Of a DNA stretch of 9,039 nt, positions 1-6,127 are shown one piece after another (the first letter of the stretch is position 1; the number at the start of each line of letters is the position of its first letter). Below the pieces are notes generated by a model. That model did no database searches and had not been told where the DNA came from. It worked only from the letters and a program-made list of their open reading frames with translations. The DNA is from Acidobacteriaceae bacterium (GTDB lineage Bacteria > Acidobacteriota > Terriglobia > Terriglobales > Acidobacteriaceae). Both the position numbers and the translations under genes were made by a program. Where the stretch lies: assembly GCA_003164255.1 (NCBI GenBank), contig PLST01000564.1, positions 7,351 to 16,389 of the forward strand. The letters run 5' to 3'.

Positions 1-83
1 CCTTGCATGGGAATGAAGCGATTGATCAGCCATAGCAAGATGCCTACAACGCAGATCGTGAGAACAACTGTCATAAGTGGCAT
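1..83 (-). CDS. Thivi_2564-like small membrane protein (5' part only)
   Basis: Only the first 27 codons plus two bases lie in the window; the gene continues off the left edge. The reverse strand reads MPLMTVVLTICVVGILLWLI followed by NRFIPMQG. This is one hydrophobic transmembrane helix ending in a short N-[RKTN]-[FY]-IPM segment. Small (about 50-60 residue) inner-membrane proteins of the Thivi_2564 family start this way; their function is unknown. A GGAGA box at 91-95 lies 7 bases before the ATG at 81-83 and supports this start; an in-frame ATG three codons in (72-74) is the alternative. The gene points away from everything else in the window, so no operon partner is visible. The family call comes from remembered similarity of the N-terminus. 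The reading as a real coding start, with ribosome site and membrane helix, is more secure than the name. Confidence 0.72.
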   Translation of the reverse strand, partial: MPLMTVVLTICVVGILLWLINRFIPMQ

Positions 84-156
84 TTGGTACTCTCCAATCA
101 ATTCCTTGAAGCATCTCTGCTTCTGACTCATTCTTCCAAAGCCATGAGTTAAATGC

Positions 157-172
157 TGAGCAAACCTGCTCA
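157..172. repeat. perfect 6-bp inverted repeat TGAGCA-N4-TGCTCA
   Basis: The arms TGAGCA (157-162) and TGCTCA (167-172) are perfect complements around AACC. The site lies about 75-90 bases upstream of the small membrane protein start at 83 (minus), a position where an operator could act. No T-run follows, so it is not a terminator. An arm of this length can occur by chance in 9 kb, so the regulatory role is a guess. Confidence 0.3.
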
Positions 173-454
173 CCCGAAGCAACGGGCCCATTCGCGCGAA
201 ATCCCGGCAAGGTCGCTGCTGAGAATACAAGAGACCTGAGCCGCCACAGCAGTCACCAGAGCCGGTGATACTGCATCGGCCAAATGAATTTTTGACCGGG
301 GTCTCCAGAAAACCTGATGACATGATCAAAATGGACCATACGTGAGTCCGCGGCACGCGCGATAGTCGAAGGTCTGTGGGTGTAAGTTGCCTCAGATGCT
401 GGGTAGTCTGACGTCAAGTGACGCCGGCTATCCTGAAAACCGCACGGGATCGCG

Positions 455-475
455 TTGCCGATTGCGGATTGCGGA
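455..475 (+). repeat. three tandem heptamers TTGCSGA
   Basis: TTGCCGA, TTGCGGA and TTGCGGA follow each other without gaps, about 150 bases upstream of the Crp/Fnr start. A seven-base period does not match one turn of DNA. This may be a slippage product or a small iteron-like protein-binding site; there is no further evidence for either. Confidence 0.5.
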
Positions 476-612
476 AGGCGCTTTGTTCGATTTCGCGGGA
501 GCGTTTCCTCGTTCTCCTTTTTCATTGGAATCGCAATCAATTGCGCGATCTTCCGGCAAATGCGGCTGCCGTTCCGATATGCACACTTCTGGACGGACGA
601 GCCGCCTGAATT

Positions 613-616
613 GAGG
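613..616 (+). promoter_or_regulatory. ribosome binding site of the Crp/Fnr gene (GAGG)
   Basis: GAGG lies 7 bases before the TTG at 624. It is the reason for choosing that non-ATG start: the frame has no ATG before the cyclic-nucleotide-binding fold begins, and the first in-frame GTG (about codon 19) lacks a suitably spaced purine box. Confidence 0.6.
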
Positions 617-623
617 CGTCATC

Positions 624-1394
624 TTGAAAAACGAAGGAGAAATCCCGGCATTTGAACCCGCCAGGTTCCTCGCGGATGTGGGGCTCGGTCGCAAAATTGT
701 TGAGAGGGAACCTAAGAAGGCTTTTTTCTCTCAGGGAGATGCAGCCGACGCGATTTTCTATCTCCAGAAGGGCCGGGCAAAGGTTACCGTTGTCTCCAAG
801 AAAGGAAAAGAAGCCACGGTCACGCTGCTCTCAGCAGGTGACTTCGTAGGTGAGGAGTCGCTGGCGTCAATTCCTGGGCTGCGCCTGGCGACGGCCTCTG
901 CCATCAGTACCTGCACAGCCCTCAAGATTGAAAGGGAGGAGATGGCGCGGGTAATGCACGACGAGCCTGCATTTGCCGACTTCTTTCTAAAGTTCTTATT
1001 GGCTCGCAGCATGCGAACCCAGGCCGACCTGGTCGATCAGCTTTTCAACTCCAGCGAGAAGCGACTGGCACGCATTCTCTTGTTGATGGCCGAGTATGGC
1101 ATGCCGGGAGAACGGGATACGTTCATCCCTCCCGTTTCACAGGAGACGCTGGCTGAAATGATCGGCACCACACGGTCGCGAGTCAGCTTCTTCATGAATC
1201 GCTTTCGCAAGCTCGGCTTCATCAACTACGACGGCCGCATCCAGGTAAACAAGTCCCTGCTCAATGTCGTACTTCTCGATCAATTTCCGGGGCAGAACTC
1301 GAAGTCGCCGGTCATTCCAATCGAGCAGGCTATTCCAAGGCCAGTCATTCCAAAAGTCAGAGCAGCCAAGCCTAAAACTTCCGTTGCGGATTAG
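624..1394 (+). CDS. Crp/Fnr-family transcriptional regulator
   Basis: This 256-residue cytoplasmic DNA-binding regulator starts at TTG. Residues about 20-130 form a cyclic-nucleotide-binding-type beta roll with the typical GDFVGEESL stretch (72-80). Gly76, Glu77 and Arg87 match the phosphate-loop Glu and Arg of CRP, but the Ser after that Arg is Leu here, so cAMP binding is uncertain. There is no N-terminal cysteine cluster, so it is not an oxygen-sensing FNR with an Fe-S centre. A dimer helix follows (about 115-145), then a Crp-type winged helix with VSQETLAEMIGTTRSRVSFF (171-190) as helix-turn-helix. The last 30 or so residues are a Pro/Lys/Ala-rich tail that CRP lacks. The HTH region resembles a group common in Acidobacteriota whose ligand and targets are mostly unknown. 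It stands alone, convergent with the mannosidase gene. Family call very sure; signal and regulon unknown. Confidence 0.93.
   Translation: MKNEGEIPAFEPARFLADVGLGRKIVEREPKKAFFSQGDAADAIFYLQKGRAKVTVVSKKGKEATVTLLSAGDFVGEESLASIPGLRLATASAISTCTALKIEREEMARVMHDEPAFADFFLKFLLARSMRTQADLVDQLFNSSEKRLARILLLMAEYGMPGERDTFIPPVSQETLAEMIGTTRSRVSFFMNRFRKLGFINYDGRIQVNKSLLNVVLLDQFPGQNSKSPVIPIEQAIPRPVIPKVRAAKPKTSVAD
1314..1353 (+). repeat. three copies of ATTCCAA inside the Crp/Fnr tail
   Basis: ATTCCAA occurs at 1314-1320, 1332-1338 and 1347-1353, each with ATT-CCA in frame, giving three Ile-Pro dipeptides (I231-P232, I237-P238, I242-P243). The extension beyond the winged helix may have grown by local duplication. 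The copies are short and spaced 18 and 15 bases apart, so this is only suggestive. Confidence 0.4.
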
Positions 1395-1505
1395 TTCGGG
1401 CGTTGGCGAGTGATGATTGCTCTTCAAATCGCCGATACCCTAGCGGCCACAAGTCAGGCCGAGTGGGCTCGCTCAAGGTTTATCGGGCACCACACCCCTC
1501 ACAGA

Positions 1506-3794
1506 TCAGGGCCTTGGCGTTGTCATTGATGGAGGAGCGTCTTCCGGCCGAGATCCCCATTGCAGATTAGGCTTCGCTCCCATCTCCAGCGTCAGCGTTC
1601 CACCGTTAGCCATCTCCTTATGCGCAAACCACGCGCGGTCCAGCGCGTTGCCGTTCAGTTGTGCTGACTGGATGTACTTGTTCCGCGCTGAAACATGATC
1701 CGCCACAATCGTGAACAGTTTGCCGTTCCCCAGCCGAACCGTGCTGCGTGCAAATATCGGGCTGCCGATCTCGTACACCGGGCTTCCCGGGCACACCGGA
1801 TAAATCCCGATCGCGCTCAGAACGTACCACGACGAGGTCGCTCCGCCATCGTCATCTCCGGGAATGCCAAGGGGTCCATCCGTGTACCACACATCCATCA
1901 ACTGCCTTACCCGCCGCTGCGTCTTCCACGGTTGCCCTGAGAAGTCATACAGGTAAGGAATGTGAAAGCTCGGCTCATTGCCCTGCGCATAAAGTCCCAC
2001 CAGGCCCGTCGCATCGGGAAACTGATCAAGGAAATGCCACTTCGACGTTCCATATTGTTCCACAAAAAGCCGATCGAGCGTGGCATTAAACGCATCCCGG
2101 CCGCCCATCAACTCAATCAGTCCCGCGACATCGTGCTGAACACTGAATGTGTAAATCCAGGTGTTCACTTCGGTAAAGTAATCCCGACCGCCCTGTCCGC
2201 CATCCAGCTTCGTATCTAAATCAGGAATCCACTTTCCGTCCTTGTCCTTCGGAGCCATAAATCCGATCTCCGGGTTGAAGACATTCCTGTAGTTCTGTGC
2301 CAGCTTGCCAAAGTACGCTGCGTCTTCCTTCTTGCCCAGCGCTTTTGCCAGCTCTGCCACGCACCAGTCGTCGTAAGCGGCTTCAAGCGTCACTGAAACC
2401 GCCTGCCGTCGTTCTCCGCCCACCTCGGCAATCGTCTCCTTCTCGCCCCGATCGAGCGCCGGAAAGAATCCGTTGGAAAAATACGCGCGATCCAGTTCCG
2501 TAAGCGGCCCCCGGCCCCACGGAATCATCGTGGTCTCCGTCGCCGCCTTCCGCACCGCCGCATATGCCCGCTCCACATCAAAGTCGCGATAGCCCTTCTC
2601 GTACGTATCCAGAAACAGCGCCGCCGCATGATGCCCGATCATCACTGCCTGCTCTCCCGCCACTGAAGGAAACGAGGGCAGCATCGCGCTTTGCTCTTCC
2701 ATCCGCAGGTACGATCGAATCATGTCCTGCTGCCGCCTTGGGTCAAGCAGCAGCTGTAGCGGATGAAGCGAGCGATACGTATCCCATAATCCATCGTCCA
2801 CATAAAAGTCGTGACCTTCCGCATCGTGAACGGAATGGTCGTACCCGCTGAAGTACTTCCCGTCTTCCGTGATGTCTGTCATGCGACCAAGAGAACGGTA
2901 AAGCGCCGTGTAAAGAATCGTGCGCTGGCGCTCGCTGCCGCCAACCGTGCTGATGCCCCCCAGCGCTGTGTTCCATTCGGCGCGCGTCTCGGCTTTCACG
3001 CGGTCGAACGTCCATCCCGGAATCTCCCGCTTCAGGTTCTTCCGCGCCTGCTCTTCGCTCATATAGGAGATTCCGATCCGCACCTCGATTTGTTCGCCGG
3101 CCGTGGTCGCCATGTCTGAAACAAACCCAATCTCATCCCCCGCCTGCTTTGCCAGGCTCGAAATGGTCTTTCCTTGCCAGGTCAGCCCTTCGCCAAAGGG
3201 CCGCGAAAACTCCGCATAGAAATATTCCCGCGTCGTTCCGGTTTCGTTCCTGATCTGGCTTACAGTTCCTCCCACCCGCGCGCTTCCCTCCACCGTGTGA
3301 CTGCCGACAACCTCAATCTCCGCATCTTTCAGCGTGCTCAAAATCAGGTGAGCATGCCGGCTCCGCGGAAACGTGAAGCGATAATAGGCTGCAGATTGCG
3401 TCGCCGTGTATTCCGCACGGATGCCCCACGTCTCTAAATTGGCAGAATAGTAGTAGGGCGTCGTTGTTTCAGAATCGTGGTCAAAATCCGAAGCGTAGGA
3501 TTCGCGCTTGGTGCTGGTATCGCCCACCGAAGCCATCAGCAGCGCCGGCCCTGCGGGAAAGCCATAAATCTTGTCCGCTAGAAAACGGTCCGTGATCCCC
3601 GGCGTCGTCACCGGCGCAAGCCGCGCCATTCCATATGGCGTTTGAACGTAGGGAACAGTCGCCGTCAGCAGCTGCCCGATTCCCCCAATGTTCGGCGAAA
3701 CATAATCAACCGGGGTTTTTTGCTGTTGTGCCGGCGCGGCACAGGCGATGCTTCCCAGAAGAACCACAGTCATCACAACACGAACAGTTTTCAT
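1506..3794 (-). CDS. secreted GH92 family alpha-mannosidase
   Basis: This 762-residue exo-acting alpha-mannosidase belongs to glycoside hydrolase family 92, Ca2+-dependent inverting enzymes that trim alpha-mannosides from glycans and mannans. The length is normal for the family. The N-terminus is a Sec signal peptide: basic MKTVR, hydrophobic core to about residue 17, then A20-P21-A22 before Q23 as a likely signal peptidase I site. Cys18 lacks a proper lipobox. An N-terminal beta-sandwich (about 28-270) precedes the (alpha/alpha)6 barrel. Family landmarks are DDGLWDTYRSLHP (333-345), GNEPSFHIPYLYDF (605-618) with Glu607 as probable catalytic acid, and PGDDDGGATSSWYVLSAIG (645-663) with Asp647/Asp649 as probable base pair. 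The ATG at 3792-3794 gives the signal peptide directly; its ribosome site is a weak GAGAG. It would act in the periplasm or outside the cell. Mannosidic linkage preference cannot be read from sequence alone. It is a lone gene, divergent from the chemotaxis operon. Confidence 0.96.
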   Translation of the reverse strand: MKTVRVVMTVVLLGSIACAAPAQQQKTPVDYVSPNIGGIGQLLTATVPYVQTPYGMARLAPVTTPGITDRFLADKIYGFPAGPALLMASVGDTSTKRESYASDFDHDSETTTPYYYSANLETWGIRAEYTATQSAAYYRFTFPRSRHAHLILSTLKDAEIEVVGSHTVEGSARVGGTVSQIRNETGTTREYFYAEFSRPFGEGLTWQGKTISSLAKQAGDEIGFVSDMATTAGEQIEVRIGISYMSEEQARKNLKREIPGWTFDRVKAETRAEWNTALGGISTVGGSERQRTILYTALYRSLGRMTDITEDGKYFSGYDHSVHDAEGHDFYVDDGLWDTYRSLHPLQLLLDPRRQQDMIRSYLRMEEQSAMLPSFPSVAGEQAVMIGHHAAALFLDTYEKGYRDFDVERAYAAVRKAATETTMIPWGRGPLTELDRAYFSNGFFPALDRGEKETIAEVGGERRQAVSVTLEAAYDDWCVAELAKALGKKEDAAYFGKLAQNYRNVFNPEIGFMAPKDKDGKWIPDLDTKLDGGQGGRDYFTEVNTWIYTFSVQHDVAGLIELMGGRDAFNATLDRLFVEQYGTSKWHFLDQFPDATGLVGLYAQGNEPSFHIPYLYDFSGQPWKTQRRVRQLMDVWYTDGPLGIPGDDDGGATSSWYVLSAIGIYPVCPGSPVYEIGSPIFARSTVRLGNGKLFTIVADHVSARNKYIQSAQLNGNALDRAWFAHKEMANGGTLTLEMGAKPNLQWGSRPEDAPPSMTTPRP

Positions 3795-3814
3795 GGCGTA
3801 TTTCTCTCGCCTGC

Positions 3815-3828
3815 CATCCTATAGGATG
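3815..3828. promoter_or_regulatory. 14-bp perfect palindrome upstream of the mannosidase start (candidate operator)
   Basis: CATCCTATAGGATG is identical on both strands and lies 21 bases upstream of the GH92 ATG (minus strand), between it and any promoter. It could be a repressor or activator site, or a small hairpin in the mRNA leader. One perfect 14-mer palindrome is roughly what chance would give in 9 kb, so only its position speaks for it. Confidence 0.4.
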
Positions 3829-3943
3829 ATGCTCAACCAGGGGAGCCCTCACTCTTGTGGCAAGCCAGCTCATTCCGTCCTGGCAATCGGCTCCGCCGCC
3901 GCCACTCGCGGGCCACACCGATTCCTCCGCATCGGCCGGCCGC

Positions 3944-3970
3944 TAAACAATCAGTCCGGACCGCCGATAA
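3944..3970 (+). promoter_or_regulatory. sigma-28 (FliA/SigD) promoter of the chemotaxis operon
   Basis: TAAACAAT (3944-3951), an 11-base spacer (3952-3962) and GCCGATAA (3963-3970) match the flagellar sigma-28 consensus TAAAGTTT-N11-GCCGATAA. The whole -10 element and the TAAA core of the -35 are identical, at the exact spacing. It faces cheY; transcription would start near 3976-3978, leaving an untranslated leader of about 120 bases. The spacer holds an 8-bp palindrome GTCCGGAC (3954-3961), and CGGCCGGCCG abuts the -35 on the upstream side. This places the operon in the late flagellar regulon. The match is seen directly; use by sigma-28 in this organism is inferred. Confidence 0.85.
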
Positions 3971-4039
3971 CCATTCTGTGTTAATGGGCCCGACGGACGA
4001 CCAGCCATCTGTGTCTACACCGCCCGGGGACCGAAACTT

Positions 4040-4067
4040 GCGGGCCTCCAACTGACCTGGGGGCCGC
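4040..4067 (+). promoter_or_regulatory. GC-rich hairpin in the cheY leader
   Basis: GGCCTCC (4043-4049) pairs with GGGGGCC (4059-4065), seven pairs including one G-U, around a 9-base loop. Two further pairs (4040-4041 with 4066-4067) form if G4042 bulges. It ends about 14 bases before the AAGGAG ribosome site (4082-4087), and no T-run follows. It might stabilise the mRNA or tune translation of cheY; no known riboswitch class is recognised. Confidence 0.45.
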
Positions 4068-4098
4068 GAGGACTGAACCTCAAGGAGAATCAATCGCA

Positions 4099-4467
4099 AT
4101 GACCGTTCTTGTCGTCGATGACTCGGTCACCATGGTGATGAGCCTCAAGACCACTCTCGAGATGAGCGGCTTTCAGGTGGAAACCGCCGGAAACGGCAAG
4201 GCGGCACTCGACAAGATTCGACTCGGCATCAAGCCAAACCTGATCCTCACCGACATCAACATGCCCGTCATGGGCGGAATGGAACTGATTAAGAACCTTC
4301 GCGCGCTGCCGGCTTTCCGCTTTGTGCCCATCCTCACACTCACCACCGAAAGTGAGGCGTCCAAGCGCGACGAGGGCAAGCGAGCAGGTGCAACCGGGTG
4401 GCTCGTCAAGCCCGTGTCTGGCAACGACCTGGTTGCGGTCATCAGAAAAGTTCTCCCCGGAGCGTAA
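4099..4467 (+). CDS. cheY: CheY-like single-domain response regulator
   Basis: This 122-residue receiver domain with no output domain is the diffusible phospho-signal that CheA produces and that normally acts on the flagellar switch. Receiver landmarks are all present: acidic pair Asp7-Asp8, phospho-acceptor Asp52 in LTDINMPVMGG, switch Thr82 in the LTTESE loop, and Lys104-Pro105. The aromatic switch residue, Tyr106 in E. coli CheY, is Trp101 here (GATGWLVKP), as in many CheYs outside the enteric type. The ATG at 4099 has AAGGAG 11 bases upstream and is the first gene after the sigma-28 promoter. The stop codon is 2 bases before the next start, so the MCP-like gene is probably translationally coupled to it. 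A role in an output other than flagellar rotation is possible, but the promoter argues for motility. Confidence 0.97.
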   Translation: MTVLVVDDSVTMVMSLKTTLEMSGFQVETAGNGKAALDKIRLGIKPNLILTDINMPVMGGMELIKNLRALPAFRFVPILTLTTESEASKRDEGKRAGATGWLVKPVSGNDLVAVIRKVLPGA

Positions 4468-4469
4468 CC

Positions 4470-5822
4470 ATGGCGGCAGCAGCGTATCGAGGACTTGATG
4501 GGATTTCTCCAATACCGGCCAATCGAGGGGGCGCTGGCGGAGATGACGTCGAACTCAATCGCAAGCCGCGAATCAAGGGGATCCGGAACCGTCTGCTCGT
4601 TCAGACGGCAGGCGCACTCATCTGCAACCTTCTGTTCTATCTGTCCCTGGCCCATCTGATGGGGTCAGCCCTCACGCCTTATCAAAACCAGACCATCGAG
4701 CTGTTGTTGTTGTTCAACGGCCTTCCCCTGCTGATAGTCAAATGGAAAAGCTGGATCCAGGGCCAACGAGGTGTTGCTGAACTCGGGACTGTGGGGACAC
4801 TGAACAAATTCCAATTGGCGAGCGTGCTTCTAAGGGGCGAAGCGATGCGGACCGAGTTTGAAGATTCCAAGCCCTACATCGATGTGATGCACGATCAGAT
4901 CGGCGATTCACTGGCCGAATCCGAGCGCGAGGTAATGAAAGTAATCGAGCAGATCGGCATTCTGAACGCGCAAGCCAGCGAAAAACGAGCCCGAATCGAA
5001 CACTCGATCAAGAGCGGCAAGGCGCTCACAGAAAGTACTCACCAACGCGTCGACTCCAATCGGGAGATTATTACCGCGCTGGAAATGCAACTGCAGGAGC
5101 AGAACACGGCAATGCACGCCGAGTTCGAGCGCATCGGAGGATTGGCCGGCGAAGTCCGCGCGCTGACTCCGCTCATCAAGATCATCACTTCGATTGCCCA
5201 GCAGACCAGCCTCCTGGCACTGAATGCTGAAATCGAGGCGGCAAGAGCCGGGAGCGCGGGGCGCGGCTTCGGCGTCGTCGCCATTGAAGTCAGAAAGCTC
5301 TCCGTCCTCGCCACCCGGGCCGCCACCGACATCGCCACCAAAATCAACTCGACCTGCAAACGAGTAGAGACGGAGATGGCCGACGCCAAATCCTCTCTGG
5401 AACAGTACGAGTCGAATACTGGAATGCAGAATCTGATCGCTGGACTGAGCGAAATGCAGCAGGAGTTCTGCAAAAATGGCGAACTATTGCTCGAAGTCAT
5501 CAATGAAGTGGACTCGAATTACAAGGAGAGCATCAATCGCCTCTCGGAGGCGCTGGGCCACATTCAATTCCAGGACGTCATGCGGCAAAGAATGGAGCAC
5601 GTACAGCAGGCGCTTATGGAAATGCGCGAACACCTGCTTTGGTTGAGTGAGAAAGCGGGCGACACCGGTTGGGACGGGCAGCTTGATCGCACTTTCGCGA
5701 ATCTGCTTGCAGCTCACCTCGATCAATACCACATGGCAAGCCAAACCGTCACTCACCTGGCCGTGGCTGGCACCGGAAACGCTCATGCCGCAGACAACCG
5801 CCCGGCCATCGAGCTCTTTTAG
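4470..5822 (+). CDS. two-TM MCP-like protein with CheZ-type QFQD-x3-Q helix
   Basis: This 450-residue protein starts at ATG 4470 with GGAG (4459-4462) seven bases before it; an upstream GTG at 4398 would run 70 bases into cheY and is rejected. A basic cytoplasmic N-terminus (about 1-42) leads to two membrane helices (about 43-65 and 75-91) joined by only about 10 residues, so there is no periplasmic sensor domain. A long coiled coil follows. Residues 238-280 are the MCP hairpin tip that binds CheA/CheW (SIAQQTSLLALNAEIEAARA, then GRGFGVVAIEVRKLS). The descending arm lacks a clear methylation region and instead carries HIQFQDVMRQRMEHVQQAL (364-382). Asp369-x3-Gln373 there matches the catalytic Asp143/Gln147 spacing of CheZ. 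The last 50 or so residues look flexible and end in AIELF. No HAMP domain or NWETF CheR tether is visible. It may be a receptor, a CheY-P phosphatase, or both; phosphatase activity is inference. Confidence 0.92.
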   Translation: MAAAAYRGLDGISPIPANRGGAGGDDVELNRKPRIKGIRNRLLVQTAGALICNLLFYLSLAHLMGSALTPYQNQTIELLLLFNGLPLLIVKWKSWIQGQRGVAELGTVGTLNKFQLASVLLRGEAMRTEFEDSKPYIDVMHDQIGDSLAESEREVMKVIEQIGILNAQASEKRARIEHSIKSGKALTESTHQRVDSNREIITALEMQLQEQNTAMHAEFERIGGLAGEVRALTPLIKIITSIAQQTSLLALNAEIEAARAGSAGRGFGVVAIEVRKLSVLATRAATDIATKINSTCKRVETEMADAKSSLEQYESNTGMQNLIAGLSEMQQEFCKNGELLLEVINEVDSNYKESINRLSEALGHIQFQDVMRQRMEHVQQALMEMREHLLWLSEKAGDTGWDGQLDRTFANLLAAHLDQYHMASQTVTHLAVAGTGNAHAADNRPAIELF

Positions 5823-5973
5823 CGCGTCTGCAACCATCAACCCGACACCGGAACCTGCCGCGGGGCCGCACCTTCCTTGGAAAGATTTAACCATTAGCCG
5901 CCTGGAACCTACGCGCCAAATGCTTCTGAAAGTGCGATCACGAATTGCGCGATCTCAACGCCTCGGTTGACCG

Positions 5974-5994
5974 GACCTATTGCAGACCTATTGC
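5974..5994 (+). repeat. direct repeat GACCTATTGC, two copies
   Basis: GACCTATTGC occurs at 5974-5983 and again at 5985-5994, one base apart, so the period is 11 bases, about one helical turn. It sits upstream of the STAS coding region. It could be a binding site for a protein on one DNA face or a simple local duplication. Confidence 0.5.
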
Positions 5995-6114
5995 GAGCGG
6001 CCCCGGCTTCAGTCGCTCAACAATGCTCTCCTTCAACTGCAACAGGGCTGCGGCAGACTCCAACCCGCCTCAGCCTCCCAACGTTCTCTCGCATTTCGTC
6101 GATTGGGTCCATAC

Positions 6115-6119
6115 AAGGA
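6115..6119 (+). promoter_or_regulatory. ribosome binding site deciding the STAS start (AAGGA)
   Basis: AAGGA lies 8 bases before TTG 6128. Neither of the earlier possible starts (TTG 5945, ATG 6023) has a comparable box, and starting at 6128 gives a 100-residue product, the usual size of a single STAS domain. Confidence 0.55.
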
Positions 6120-6127
6120 AGTCCAGC

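Larger units (their letters stand above)
84..623. other. gene-poor intergenic region upstream of the Crp/Fnr gene
   Basis: About 540 bases lie between the small membrane protein (minus) and the Crp/Fnr regulator (plus), so the two genes are divergent and this stretch should carry both promoters. Open frames of 60-95 codons exist on both strands, but they overlap each other, are rich in Arg/Ser/Pro, show no domain, and lack a good ribosome site. I do not call them genes. What can be seen is a 6-bp inverted repeat at 157-172, a TGACGTCA palindrome at 409-416, and three tandem heptamers at 455-475. I see no convincing sigma-70 promoter, tRNA, riboswitch or terminator. Confidence 0.6.
3795..4098. 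other. divergent spacer between GH92 gene and chemotaxis operon
   Basis: The 304 bases hold no gene I can support. They contain the palindrome at 3815-3828, a 5-bp inverted repeat CCGAT/ATCGG (3918-3935), a 10-bp GC palindrome CGGCCGGCCG (3933-3942), the sigma-28 promoter (3944-3970), a leader hairpin (4040-4067) and the cheY ribosome site. I could not place a convincing promoter for the mannosidase on the minus strand. Confidence 0.7.
5823..6127. other. intra-operon gap before the STAS gene
   Basis: The roughly 305 bases have no ribosome-site-backed gene. The STAS frame is open back to a TTG at 5945 and has an ATG at 6023, so part may be coding if translation starts earlier. That extension is Pro/Ser/Asn-rich and shows no domain. 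No second sigma-28 promoter, hairpin-plus-T terminator or cheW remnant is seen. The only structure is an 11-base-period direct repeat at 5974-5994. Confidence 0.55.

Noticed and set aside
315..328. TGAT-N6-ATCA, a possible Crp/Fnr-type site
   Set aside because: The half sites have only four matching bases, the site fits neither the CRP nor the FNR consensus, and it is about 300 bases from the regulator start.
253..540. Minus-strand open frame of 95 codons in the left intergenic region
   Set aside because: No ribosome site, no recognisable fold, Arg/Ser/Pro-rich composition, and overlap with equally featureless plus-strand frames.
1431..1438. GCCGATAC, a possible second sigma-28 -10 element
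   Set aside because: There is no TAAA at the right distance upstream, and it points into the end of a convergent gene.
1455..1475. CGAG/CTCG stem between the convergent Crp/Fnr and GH92 genes as a terminator
   Set aside because: The stem is only four pairs and has no T-run on either strand.
1551..1560. Whole-window search for CRISPR arrays, insertion sequences, tRNA or rRNA genes, and phage or defence genes
   Set aside because: No regularly spaced repeats, transposase motifs, terminal inverted repeats or RNA gene signatures were seen anywhere. The coordinates given are only a placeholder.
4398..4469. Upstream GTG start for the MCP-like protein
   Set aside because: It would overlap cheY by 70 bases, whereas ATG 4470 has GGAG at good spacing and sits 2 bases after the cheY stop.
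5943..5955. 13-base word AATTGCGCGATCT shared with 539-551
   Set aside because: A shared 13-mer is expected by chance about once in a window this size, and the contexts are unrelated.
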